This document shows, piece by piece, positions 27,181 to 34,542 of a stretch of 64,000 bases of DNA. The position numbers were made by a program, and so were the translations under genes. This DNA comes from Acidisarcina polymorpha (GTDB lineage: Bacteria > Acidobacteriota > Terriglobia > Terriglobales > Acidobacteriaceae), in contig NZ_CP030840.1 of the NCBI RefSeq assembly GCF_003330725.1, forward strand, positions 5,518,001 through 5,582,000. The letters run 5' to 3'. Below the pieces are notes generated by a model. That model was not told the DNA's origin and ran no database searches. It worked only from the letters and a program-made list of their open reading frames with translations. The number at the start of each line of letters is the position of its first letter. Position 1 is the first letter of the stretch.

Positions 27181-27504
27181 GGCTTAAGGGTCTCTGATTA
27201 AACCGGTCACGCTTGCCTCAGCGACTGAAGCCGCACTTAGGTTGTAGCGCTTTTGGCACGGCTGACGCCGTGCCCCTTCGAGGCTGGACTTCATCAGGTT
27301 CCTGGCTGAGCATTTGGGGAAGCCTGGCTCCAGTTCGCCGAGCTCCCGAAAGGCTTGACCGGGCGCACGGGCTGAATCTCTTCCGGCTTGTTTACCGATC
27401 GAGGCCCGCGACGACTACGCCAATTCTTAAGTTCGGCTAGCCAGCATTGGTGTATTCAGCAAGGAACTTTTTCGAACGGAGCGTCGTCAGGAGACGAGTC
27501 AAGG
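27181..27504. other. Intergenic with a REP-like palindrome
   Basis: 324 bp before rhaM, no gene. The perfect hairpin GGCACGGC-TGAC-GCCGTGCC at 27255-27274 (8-bp stem) with a nearby CTGAAGCCGCAC segment looks like a short palindromic repeat rather than a terminator, since no U-run follows. A related GGCTGAAGCCACA occurs near 30780. Confidence 0.5.
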
Positions 27505-27822
27505 ATGCGCGTTTGTTTCGTTTTGAAGGTACGAGCCGAGAGGGTGGATGAATACACGAAGCGCCATGCCGAGGTCTGGCCGGAGATGCTGGATGCACTT
27601 CGCGAGACGGGTTGGCACAACTACTCCTTGTTTCTTCGGCCGGATGGGCTGCTGATTGGCTATCTGGAGACGGCTGATTTCGAGAGGGCGGTTGCGGGCA
27701 TGAAAGAACATGCGGTGAATGCACGATGGCAGGCGGAGATGGCTCCGTTCTTTGAGCTGCCTGAACAGGGTGCGGCCGATGAAAACATGCTGCCGCTGCG
27801 GGAGGTCTTTCATCTGGACTGA
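27505..27822 (+). CDS. rhaM: L-rhamnose mutarotase-family protein
   Basis: Small alpha/beta-barrel protein of 105 aa (RhaM is 104) that interconverts anomers of L-rhamnose. Family features are RAERVDEYTKRHAEVWPEML, with the active-site His in RHAEVWPE, WHNYSLFLRPDGLLIGYLE, and the C-terminal LREVFHLD. The ATG at 27505 has AGGAG upstream. It is placed in a uronate gene cluster rather than with rhaA/B/D, hinting that the locus serves mixed pectin sugars (rhamnogalacturonan), or that the protein acts on another sugar. Confidence 0.9.
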   Translation: MRVCFVLKVRAERVDEYTKRHAEVWPEMLDALRETGWHNYSLFLRPDGLLIGYLETADFERAVAGMKEHAVNARWQAEMAPFFELPEQGAADENMLPLREVFHLD

Positions 27823-27970
27823 GCTGGCATCTGGACTGAGCTGGTGAGACCCAGCGATTGGCAGGGATTTGGCGATTTCGATTCGCCAACCGTATTCTGA
27901 TGGTCGACGACCGGAGGATCCCGCGAGCTGAACAGGATTGCGGCGGGACTGGCGGAAGGGAATTCGCGCA

Positions 27971-29365
27971 TTGAGCTTGCTTCATGATGACCGGCTGTTT
28001 CCTGGGGACCCTGCAACGCGAGCGATTGCAAGACGGCTCTTTGAAGGGATTCGCGATCTGCCACTGGTGAGTCCCCATGGTCACACCCAGGCGTCCTGGT
28101 TCGCTCGCGACGAACCATTTCCCGATCCTGCCAAGTTGTTTGTGCAGCCCGATCACTACGTTCACCGGATGCTTTATAGCCAGGGCGTTTCGCTGGACGA
28201 TCTGGAGATCGGGGTGGCGGAGCTGAAGGACCCGCGCAGGGTCTGGAGGATTTTCGCGGAGCATTATTATTTGTTTCGCGGCACGCCGACGCGGCTGTGG
28301 CTCGATTATGCCTTCGAGGAACTTTTTGGCTTGGAGGAGCGGCTGTCGGCAAAGACCGCCGACCATTCCTACGACATCATTGCGGAGAAGCTGGCGACGC
28401 CCGAGTTCCGGCCACGGGCGCTCTATGAACGCTTCCGCCTCGAGGTGCTGGCGACGACGGACTCGCCGCTGGACTCGCTGGCCGACCACCAGGCGATCCG
28501 GGATTCGGGATGGAAGGGCCGCATTCTGCCGACATTTCGCCCTGATCCGGTGGTCGATCCGGAGTTTGCGGGATTTCGCGAAAACGTTCTAAAGCTGGGC
28601 GAGTTGACTGGAGAAGACACGAGCGGCTTCAAGGGATATCTGGCTGCGCTCGAGCAAACTCGTGCCCGGTTCAAGCAACTCGGCTGCACGGCGACCGACC
28701 ATGGGCATCCGACGGCCAACACCGCGGCATTGGGCAGAGAAGAGTGCGAGCGGCTGTTCGAGTCGGTGTTGAGCGGGCGGGCGGATGCTGCGCAGCAGGA
28801 GCTATTTCGTGCGCAGATGCTGACGGAGATGGCGGGGATGAGCGTGCGGGATGGGCTGGTAATGCAGATTCATCCGGGCAGCGTGCGCAACCATAACCTG
28901 CAGGTGTATGCGCGGTATGGGCGGGATATGGGCGCGGACATTCCGACGGCGACCAACTATGTGCACGGGTTACGCCCGCTGCTGGATCGCTATGGCAATG
29001 AGCGGGAGTTTACGCTGATCCTGTTCACTCTGGATGAGTCGGCGGCGAGCCGCGAACTTGCGCCGCTGGCGGGACATTATCCTTGTCTGCGGCTGGGTCC
29101 GCCGTGGTGGTTTTTCGATAGCCCGGAAGGGATGCAGCGGTTTCGGGAGAACGTGACGGAGACGGCCGGTTTTTACAACACAGTTGGCTTCAATGATGAC
29201 ACTCGCGCGTTTCTGTCGATTCCTGCGCGGCATGATGTGGCGCGTCGCATGGATTGCGCCTTCCTGGCGAAGTTAGTGGTGGAGCATCGCCTGGATGAGG
29301 ATGAAGCGGTCGAGGTGGCGCGGGACCTCACTTACAACCTGGTTCGTTCGGCTTACAAGCTGTAG
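27971..29365 (+). CDS. uxaC: Glucuronate/galacturonate isomerase
   Basis: Uronate isomerase converts D-glucuronate to D-fructuronate and D-galacturonate to D-tagaturonate. Amidohydrolase-fold landmarks are the metal-site HGHT-like SPHGHTQASWFA, RILPTFRPD, CTATDHGHPT, MQIHPGSVRNHN, and near the end a SIPARHDVARRMDCAFLA stretch. About 464 aa, close to E. coli UxaC (470). TTG at 27971 (SLLHDDRLFPGDP) is chosen because homologues begin here; the frame reaches to 27938. Followed at 63 bp by the hexuronate-type MFS gene. The dehydrogenases and dehydratases of the pathway are not in the window. Confidence 0.95.
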   Translation: MSLLHDDRLFPGDPATRAIARRLFEGIRDLPLVSPHGHTQASWFARDEPFPDPAKLFVQPDHYVHRMLYSQGVSLDDLEIGVAELKDPRRVWRIFAEHYYLFRGTPTRLWLDYAFEELFGLEERLSAKTADHSYDIIAEKLATPEFRPRALYERFRLEVLATTDSPLDSLADHQAIRDSGWKGRILPTFRPDPVVDPEFAGFRENVLKLGELTGEDTSGFKGYLAALEQTRARFKQLGCTATDHGHPTANTAALGREECERLFESVLSGRADAAQQELFRAQMLTEMAGMSVRDGLVMQIHPGSVRNHNLQVYARYGRDMGADIPTATNYVHGLRPLLDRYGNEREFTLILFTLDESAASRELAPLAGHYPCLRLGPPWWFFDSPEGMQRFRENVTETAGFYNTVGFNDDTRAFLSIPARHDVARRMDCAFLAKLVVEHRLDEDEAVEVARDLTYNLVRSAYKL

Positions 29366-29428
29366 CGGAGTGAAGATGACGAGAGGCTCTGAAGCGATGG
29401 CGATGAAGGGCGGAGCCCGGGTGGGCGC

Positions 29429-30736
29429 ATGGGGCCGGTAAGCGAAGTGGATCTCGAAGCTGAAGAGCCGGGCTTTCCCGTTGGGCGGATCGGGAGGGTG
29501 CGTTGGACGATCTGCGCGATGCTGTTCTTCGCGACCTCGATCAACTACATGGACCGGCAGGTGATCGCGCTGCTCAAGCCGACACTTTCGCAGAGCATCG
29601 GGCTGACGGAGATCGACTACGGGTATATCGTCGATGCGTTCCAGATTGCTTATGCGATCGGTTTGCTGATTGCCGGGCGGGTGGTTGATAAGGTCGGCAC
29701 GCGCATCGGCTATATCGGCGTCATGGCGGTGTGGAGTCTCTCGGCGATGGGACATGCGCTGGCGAGCACTCCATTTGGATTTGGGATCGCGCGATTTTTT
29801 CTGGGGCTGGGGGAATCGGGAAATTTTCCCGCAGCGATCAAGACGGTGGCTGAGTGGTTTCCGCAAAGCGAGCGTTCGCTGGCGACGGGCATTTTCAATT
29901 CTGGCGCCAATGTTGGAGCGGTGCTTGCTCCGCTGATTGTGCCATGGATTACGCTGCATTACGGATGGCGCGCGGCGTTCCTCGCGACCGGCGTCTTCAG
30001 CATGATATGGATTGGCTGGTGGTTTAAGTACTATCGACGGCCGGCGGACCATCCGACGCTTACCGGCATGGAACTGCGGCATATCTACCAGGAGGCGGCG
30101 ACGCAGATGGGGCCGAATGTGCCCTGGGTGAAGCTTCTGGGCTATCGGCAGACCTGGGCGTTTGCGAGCGCCAAGTTTCTTACCGATCCTATCTGGTGGT
30201 TCTATCTCTTCTGGCTGCCGTCGTACTTCAGCGCTAAGTTCCATCTCAACTTATCGCATATCGGTCTTCCGCTGATCATCGTCTATAACATGTCGGCGGT
30301 GGGCAGTGTGGGTGGTGGATGGCTTCCTGCTCCTTTCCGCAAGCTGGGACTTTCGGCTTCGAGTTCGCGCGTCTTCGCGATGCTGGTCTGCGCGTGCCTG
30401 GTGCTTCCTGTCTTCACGTTGAGCAACATCTCATCGGAGTGGATGGCGATCGGAATATTAGGCATTGCCACCGGCGCTCATCAAGGATGGTCGGCGAATC
30501 TGTTTACTACGGTGTCCGATATGTTTCCGCGCAATGCGGTGGGCGCCGTGGTTGGGATTGGCGGCATGGCGGGCTCGGTGGGCGGGGCGCTGCTGGCCTT
30601 CTTTACCGGGCATATCCTGGAGCGGACCCATAGCTATGCGATTCTATTCTTCTTGTCTTCGAGCGCTTATCTGGTGGCTTTGATGATCATGCGGCTGCTG
30701 GCTCCGGGTCTGAAGAAGGTAGAGTTTGGGGGATGA
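29429..30736 (+). CDS. exuT: ExuT-type hexuronate MFS transporter
   Basis: Twelve-helix major facilitator of the anion:cation symporter group, 435 aa. Helix 1 carries SINYMDRQVIALLKPTLS, followed by DYGYIVDAFQIAYAIGLLIAGRVVDKVGTRIGY and FFLGLGESGNFPAAIKTVAEWFPQ, all hallmarks of the hexuronate/glucarate transporters. Predicted proton symport of glucuronate or galacturonate. Its position directly after uxaC supports the assignment. Start ATG at 29429 is the only convincing one. The exact substrate range is inferred. Confidence 0.9.
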   Translation: MGPVSEVDLEAEEPGFPVGRIGRVRWTICAMLFFATSINYMDRQVIALLKPTLSQSIGLTEIDYGYIVDAFQIAYAIGLLIAGRVVDKVGTRIGYIGVMAVWSLSAMGHALASTPFGFGIARFFLGLGESGNFPAAIKTVAEWFPQSERSLATGIFNSGANVGAVLAPLIVPWITLHYGWRAAFLATGVFSMIWIGWWFKYYRRPADHPTLTGMELRHIYQEAATQMGPNVPWVKLLGYRQTWAFASAKFLTDPIWWFYLFWLPSYFSAKFHLNLSHIGLPLIIVYNMSAVGSVGGGWLPAPFRKLGLSASSSRVFAMLVCACLVLPVFTLSNISSEWMAIGILGIATGAHQGWSANLFTTVSDMFPRNAVGAVVGIGGMAGSVGGALLAFFTGHILERTHSYAILFFLSSSAYLVALMIMRLLAPGLKKVEFGG

Positions 30737-30946
30737 GCTCCGCTGTGACCTCTGATTCAGTCGGGCGGAATTCCTCCGGCGGCTGAAGCCACATTGCTGC
30801 GACCTGGGTTTCATGATTCAGAATAGTGGTCATCGCTTCGCCGCGCAGCCGCTGCCACGCGTCGTTGATGAGGTTGAGCCGGCGCGGACCGCGTGCGTCC
30901 TGAGAGGCGAGAGATTCCTGTGTCAGGACGGCGCCAGGCAACGATG

Positions 30947-31804
30947 TTATTGGCTGGCTACTAAGTTCACGAGCGAAGTTATCCATTCGGCTAACTGCCC
31001 TTGCACCTGAAGTCCGGTGTCGAGCACTTCGTGATGATCGAGGGGTTTTCCCTGGATGCCGGCGGCGAGGTTGGTGACGCAGGAGATGCCGAGGACCTCG
31101 ATGCCCATGTGGCGGGCGACGATCACTTCGTGGACGGTGGACATGCCGACGAGATCGGCGCCGAGGGTGCGGAAGGCGCGGATCTCGGCAGCGGTTTCAA
31201 AGCTGGGCCCGGAGACGGCGAGGTAAACGCCTTCGGAGGGAGTAAAGCCGATCTGCTCGGCAGCGGTAATGGCGAGCTTGCGGAGCCGCGTCGAGTAGGG
31301 TTCGGTCATGTCAAAGAAACGTTCGCCGAAGCGGGGTTCATTCGGGCCGATGAGGGGATTGGTCCCAGTGAGATTGATGTGATCGGCGAGCAGGACGAGC
31401 TCGCCCTGCTTGAGACCGGAACGAATGCCCCCGGCCGCATTGGTGACAATGAGGGTGTCAATTCCGAGTTGCTTGAGAACGCGGATGGGAAAGGTGACCT
31501 CGGCAGCCGTGTATCCCTCGTAGAAATGCGCACGGCCCTGCATGACCGCGACGGGAACGCCTTGTAGGGTTCCGATGAAGAGCATGCCAGAGTGGCCGAT
31601 GACGGTTGGGTGAGGGAAGTGCGGGATGGCGGTGTAGGGAATGACAACCCGATCCTCGACCTTTTCGGCGAAGGCAGCGAGGCCGGATCCAAGGATGATG
31701 GCGATCTTGGGACCGGCCGTCGCGGGGAGACTGACCGTGCCGGTCAGCTGGGAGCGGATGTAGTCGGCGGCGACGGCGGATTGTTCGAAGATGTTGGAGG
31801 GCAT
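30947..31804 (-). CDS. punA: Purine nucleoside phosphorylase (trimeric class)
   Basis: Phosphorolysis of inosine and guanosine to base plus ribose-1-phosphate. Family signatures: ILGSGLAAFAEKVED, GHSGML, MQGRAHFYEGY, TNAAGGIRSGLKQGELVLLADHINLTG, SGPSFETAAEIRAFRTLGADLVGMSTVHEVIVARH, and CVTNLAAG. About 285 aa from the ATG at 31804; a longer frame to 31975 is non-homologous. Cytoplasmic, monocistronic. With deoC and hpt at 15-16 kb it completes much of purine deoxynucleoside salvage. Confidence 0.95.
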   Translation of the reverse strand: MPSNIFEQSAVAADYIRSQLTGTVSLPATAGPKIAIILGSGLAAFAEKVEDRVVIPYTAIPHFPHPTVIGHSGMLFIGTLQGVPVAVMQGRAHFYEGYTAAEVTFPIRVLKQLGIDTLIVTNAAGGIRSGLKQGELVLLADHINLTGTNPLIGPNEPRFGERFFDMTEPYSTRLRKLAITAAEQIGFTPSEGVYLAVSGPSFETAAEIRAFRTLGADLVGMSTVHEVIVARHMGIEVLGISCVTNLAAGIQGKPLDHHEVLDTGLQVQGQLAEWITSLVNLVASQ

Positions 31805-32086
31805 CGTGGATCGGGGTTGCCGATTTTCTGATGATAACCGGGGCGGCCTGATTGACGAGAGAGATTCGTCGTAGTGGGTTAATCCCCGGGTGCTCGGGCG
31901 AATTTGGGGGCACTCTCGTTGCCCGGCGATCCAGGGTTGGTTCAGCAAGCCGGGTGGGGCGCATTCGCTGGTCATCGGTCTAAGCTGCGCACGGCGCTGC
32001 GGACATGGCTGCGGATTGAGCTGCGCTCTGGTTTGGTCGGGGCTGCGCGGTAGCTTTGCGAACTCAGGACGCCTGGGCGGCGTCGA

Positions 32087-32452
32087 TCACTTGGTGGAAA
32101 GAACAAACTGATTGCCGTCGGCGTCCTGAAATTTAGCAAAATGGCCCCAGGGCTGCTTTGTGGGTGGCGCGGTGAAGACGACTCCCCGGGTGGTCAGCTC
32201 CTGGTAGGTCCGATCGATGTCGTCGGTCATGAATGTCACATTCGAGAAGGTGCCGATCCGGTCTTCATGGCCGGGAGGTGTAAATAAAACTACCCTGGTT
32301 TCGCTGCCCGGGATACGCAGTTCTATCCAGTGCTGCTTCTCGTCGAACGGCTGATCGGTCAAGATCTGGAATCCAAGCTTCTCGGTGTAGAAGGCAAGGG
32401 CCTGCTCCTGGTCATGGACTGGAATGCTCACAAATTTGACTGCCTTGATCAT
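32087..32452 (-). CDS. VOC-fold glyoxalase/bleomycin-resistance-like protein
   Basis: 121-aa vicinal-oxygen-chelate protein made of two beta-alpha-beta-beta-beta units. VKFVSIPVHDQEQALAFYTEKLGFQ opens the first and TFMTDDIDRTYQELTTRGV the second, with DADGNQFVLS at the end. AGGAG lies 9 nt before the ATG. Substrate not predictable. Divergent from the small winged-helix gene. Confidence 0.87.
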   Translation of the reverse strand: MIKAVKFVSIPVHDQEQALAFYTEKLGFQILTDQPFDEKQHWIELRIPGSETRVVLFTPPGHEDRIGTFSNVTFMTDDIDRTYQELTTRGVVFTAPPTKQPWGHFAKFQDADGNQFVLSTK

Positions 32453-32557
32453 GATTGTTTGCTCCTGACGGAGTCAGTGTATGGCGAAATGTGCCCATTG
32501 AACAATCAAATAAAACAATAGTAATCTTAAGAACTATAGTAAAAGTGACTATAGGTT

Positions 32558-32863
32558 ATGCGACTTGTTCTGGACAGTTATATTCTTGACGTGCTGATGC
32601 GCGACCTCACCGAGCACGAGAAACGCCCGTCGGCCTTTCTTGTCTATCTTCATGTGTGCAGGCATAGCTTGGCTGCAGGCCAGCGGACGGTAACGTTGAG
32701 CCATCAGCAACTTGCCGAGGGCACGGGTTTATCGAAGTCCGCAGTGCAAGGGGCGGTGAGACTTCTGAAGCGGCGCAAGCTGTTGTCAGCCTCAATGAGG
32801 AATCCGACGGCTACTCCGATTTATCGGGTTGAACGCCCGTGGGCCCGGCGGAAGCAGGGCTGA
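32558..32863 (+). CDS. Small winged-helix DNA-binding protein
   Basis: 101 aa. Residues ~48-85 form a helix-turn-helix: TLSHQQLAEGTGLSKSAVQGAVRLLKRRKLL, as in GntR/replication-initiator-type winged helices, and the end YRVERPW fits a wing. The N-terminal part is helical. Its target may include its own divergent promoter shared with the VOC gene (105-bp gap), which is inference. Confidence 0.72.
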   Translation: MRLVLDSYILDVLMRDLTEHEKRPSAFLVYLHVCRHSLAAGQRTVTLSHQQLAEGTGLSKSAVQGAVRLLKRRKLLSASMRNPTATPIYRVERPWARRKQG

Positions 32864-33053
32864 AAGCGGATCTCGATGGCACAGCTCCGAGGAAGAAACG
32901 CGGCATCGCTCCTACTATTCGCTTGCCGAGGCGCTCGCTTGTCCGAGCTCTGAGAGGCCCCTGCCAGCGGCCACAGCGGAGTCCTCGGGAATTTATCGGT
33001 CCTTCCCGGGTTACTCAAAGTAGATATATTCTTAGAACCACCCGGAGTAAGTT

Positions 33054-33623
33054 ATGCGACGCCGAACGTTTCTGAAGACTGCGGCAGCCATGCTTCCGTG
33101 CGCAGGACTGCACGACGTAGTTAGCGGCTACACCCACGCCGAAGCCGCCGCGCCTCCAACGGCGGATTCGCTTCATGTCGTTGGCGCGGGTGAAGACCGG
33201 TTTCGCCAGCCTATTTCCACGGGCTTCAGCACGATGCTATTCAAAGTTGCCACCAATGAAACGGCCGGCGGGTTGTTCCTCATCGAGCATAAGAATCTGG
33301 TCAACGCCGGGCCGGCCCTACACTTGCACGTCGCCCAGGAAGAGTGGTTCTGCGTCGTTGAAGGAAGGGTTGCGTTTCAGGTAGGGGAGCAGAGATTTGA
33401 ATTGGGGCCGGGCGAGTCGGTGCTCGCCCCGCGCCGAGTGCCGCATGCATTTGCCGGCACCGGCTCAACACCGGCGCACATGCTCATCGCTTTCAGCCCC
33501 GCAGGCCAGATGGAGGCATGTTTCCGGGATGGCAGCAGTCCGCACTCTGCTGCCGAACGAGCCGCGTTCTTTCGCCGCTATGGCATGGAATACGTTGGCC
33601 CCTCGCCGTTCAACAGGCCGTAG
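33054..33623 (+). CDS. Tat-exported cupin-domain protein
   Basis: Begins MRRRTFLKTAAAM, a twin-arginine type signal (RRRTFLK) with a hydrophobic stretch, so probably exported folded. The body is a single cupin with metal ligands in motif 1, GPALHLHVAQEEWFCVVEGRVAFQVG (two His and a Glu), and motif 2, PRRVPHAFAG. GGAG lies 6 nt before the ATG. Enzymatic role unknown; similar proteins are dioxygenase-like or sugar-binding. Confidence 0.82.
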   Translation: MRRRTFLKTAAAMLPCAGLHDVVSGYTHAEAAAPPTADSLHVVGAGEDRFRQPISTGFSTMLFKVATNETAGGLFLIEHKNLVNAGPALHLHVAQEEWFCVVEGRVAFQVGEQRFELGPGESVLAPRRVPHAFAGTGSTPAHMLIAFSPAGQMEACFRDGSSPHSAAERAAFFRRYGMEYVGPSPFNRP

Positions 33624-34014
33624 TCGGATACCGAGGACACGAGAAGGCGATAGCGGACCTCTCTGGGACTATGCTGTGGAGCAGGTGTATGAGTGATGCT
33701 GCGGAGAGAGCGCTGTTGTTTGGGCAATGGCGTTGCTGGGAGGGTCATGGAGGCAGGAAAAGCGATCGCCTCGACGACCTGATCGTCAGCGAGTCCGTTT
33801 CATTATGGGACGCATCAAAGAAAACATAGTGGGGTAATGCAGATATAGTGGGGGGCAGCGTGGCTTCCGCATGATATCGTCGTGGACGAAGCGAAGGTTG
33901 GTTTCGTCGCCTGAGTCTTTTGATCCGAAGGCTGATAACGCGGGCTAAAGTTCGTCAATTATTGCTGAACGAAACATAGTCCAGTAACCGGTTTGCTGGT
34001 ACTGCCCGGGGGTA
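33624..34014. other. Intergenic, no gene seen
   Basis: 391 bp between the cupin gene and hicB. Short direct repeats of ATAGTGGGG occur near 33828-33856. No convincing ORF or hairpin. Confidence 0.5.
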
Positions 34015-34224
34015 GTGAACGTGGAAGAATTTGAGATAACGTTTGACCGGGAAGAGGATGGACGCTGGATAGCCGAGATCGAGGCGCTTCCGGGTGTCAT
34101 GGCCTATGGATCTACCCAGGCTGAGGCTGAATCAAAGGTAAAGGCAATTGCGCTGCGTGTGGTTGCTGCCCAGATAGAAGAGGGGAGGGCCTTGACTTCA
34201 GAGGTCCATTTCTCGCACGCGTGA
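34015..34224 (+). CDS. hicB: HicB-family antitoxin
   Basis: 69 aa starting at GTG (34015, or the GTG at 34021, with a G-rich site upstream). The fold signature FEITFDREEDGRWIAEIEALPGVMAYGSTQAEAESKVKAIALRVVA is that of the HicB RNase-H-like partial domain. The DNA-binding tail found in some HicB proteins is absent. Its stop codon overlaps the GTG of the following hicA frame as GTGA, typical of coupled toxin-antitoxin genes. Gene order is antitoxin first, the reverse of the common hicA-hicB order. Confidence 0.85.
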   Translation: MNVEEFEITFDREEDGRWIAEIEALPGVMAYGSTQAEAESKVKAIALRVVAAQIEEGRALTSEVHFSHA

Positions 34225-34441
34225 GCAGAGGTCGAGCTGCGAAGCCAAGAAAGTCTTAAAAGCTTTGAAGCGAATTGGCTGGAATGAGGTTCCCCGCAAG
34301 AGTGGCTCATCCCATGTGCGCTTGATCCACAAAGACTACGCTAATCCATACATATGGAGTTTTTCAGATTCCGAAGAGCTTGGCCCTGTCATGCTCGCGA
34401 AAATTGCGAAGCACACAGGGCTAACGGAAGATGACCTGTAA
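34221..34441 (+). pseudogene. hicA: HicA-family mRNA interferase toxin, frameshifted
   Basis: The GTG at 34221 overlaps the hicB stop and encodes SRGRAAKP, then meets a stop within 13 codons. The adjacent frame (shift of -1, near 34242-34248) continues KKVLKALKRIGWNEVPRKSGSSHV and ends AKHTGLTEDDL, clearly HicA-like (one-domain dsRBD-type fold, normally with an active-site His in a GSHH-type motif; here GSSHV). That second frame has no ATG/GTG/TTG before the first helix. One base missing, either by mutation or sequencing error, or a translational frameshift at the A-rich CCAAGAAAG, explains this. About 74 codons in all. Confidence 0.65.
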
Positions 34442-34542
34442 CTTTGCGCCCTTCGCTCCTCTCACGATAACTCAGCGTCGTTAGAAAGTGGTGAAGCGGG
34501 CTCTACTCTTTGATCACTTGTTTATTCCACAGGTACTACTAT

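Noticed and set aside
31001-31567. 188-aa plus-strand open frame opposite purine nucleoside phosphorylase
   Set aside because: Gly/Asp/Glu-rich composition typical of an antisense frame.
33518-33829. 103-aa open frame after the cupin gene
   Set aside because: Starts inside the cupin gene in another frame and shows no family pattern.
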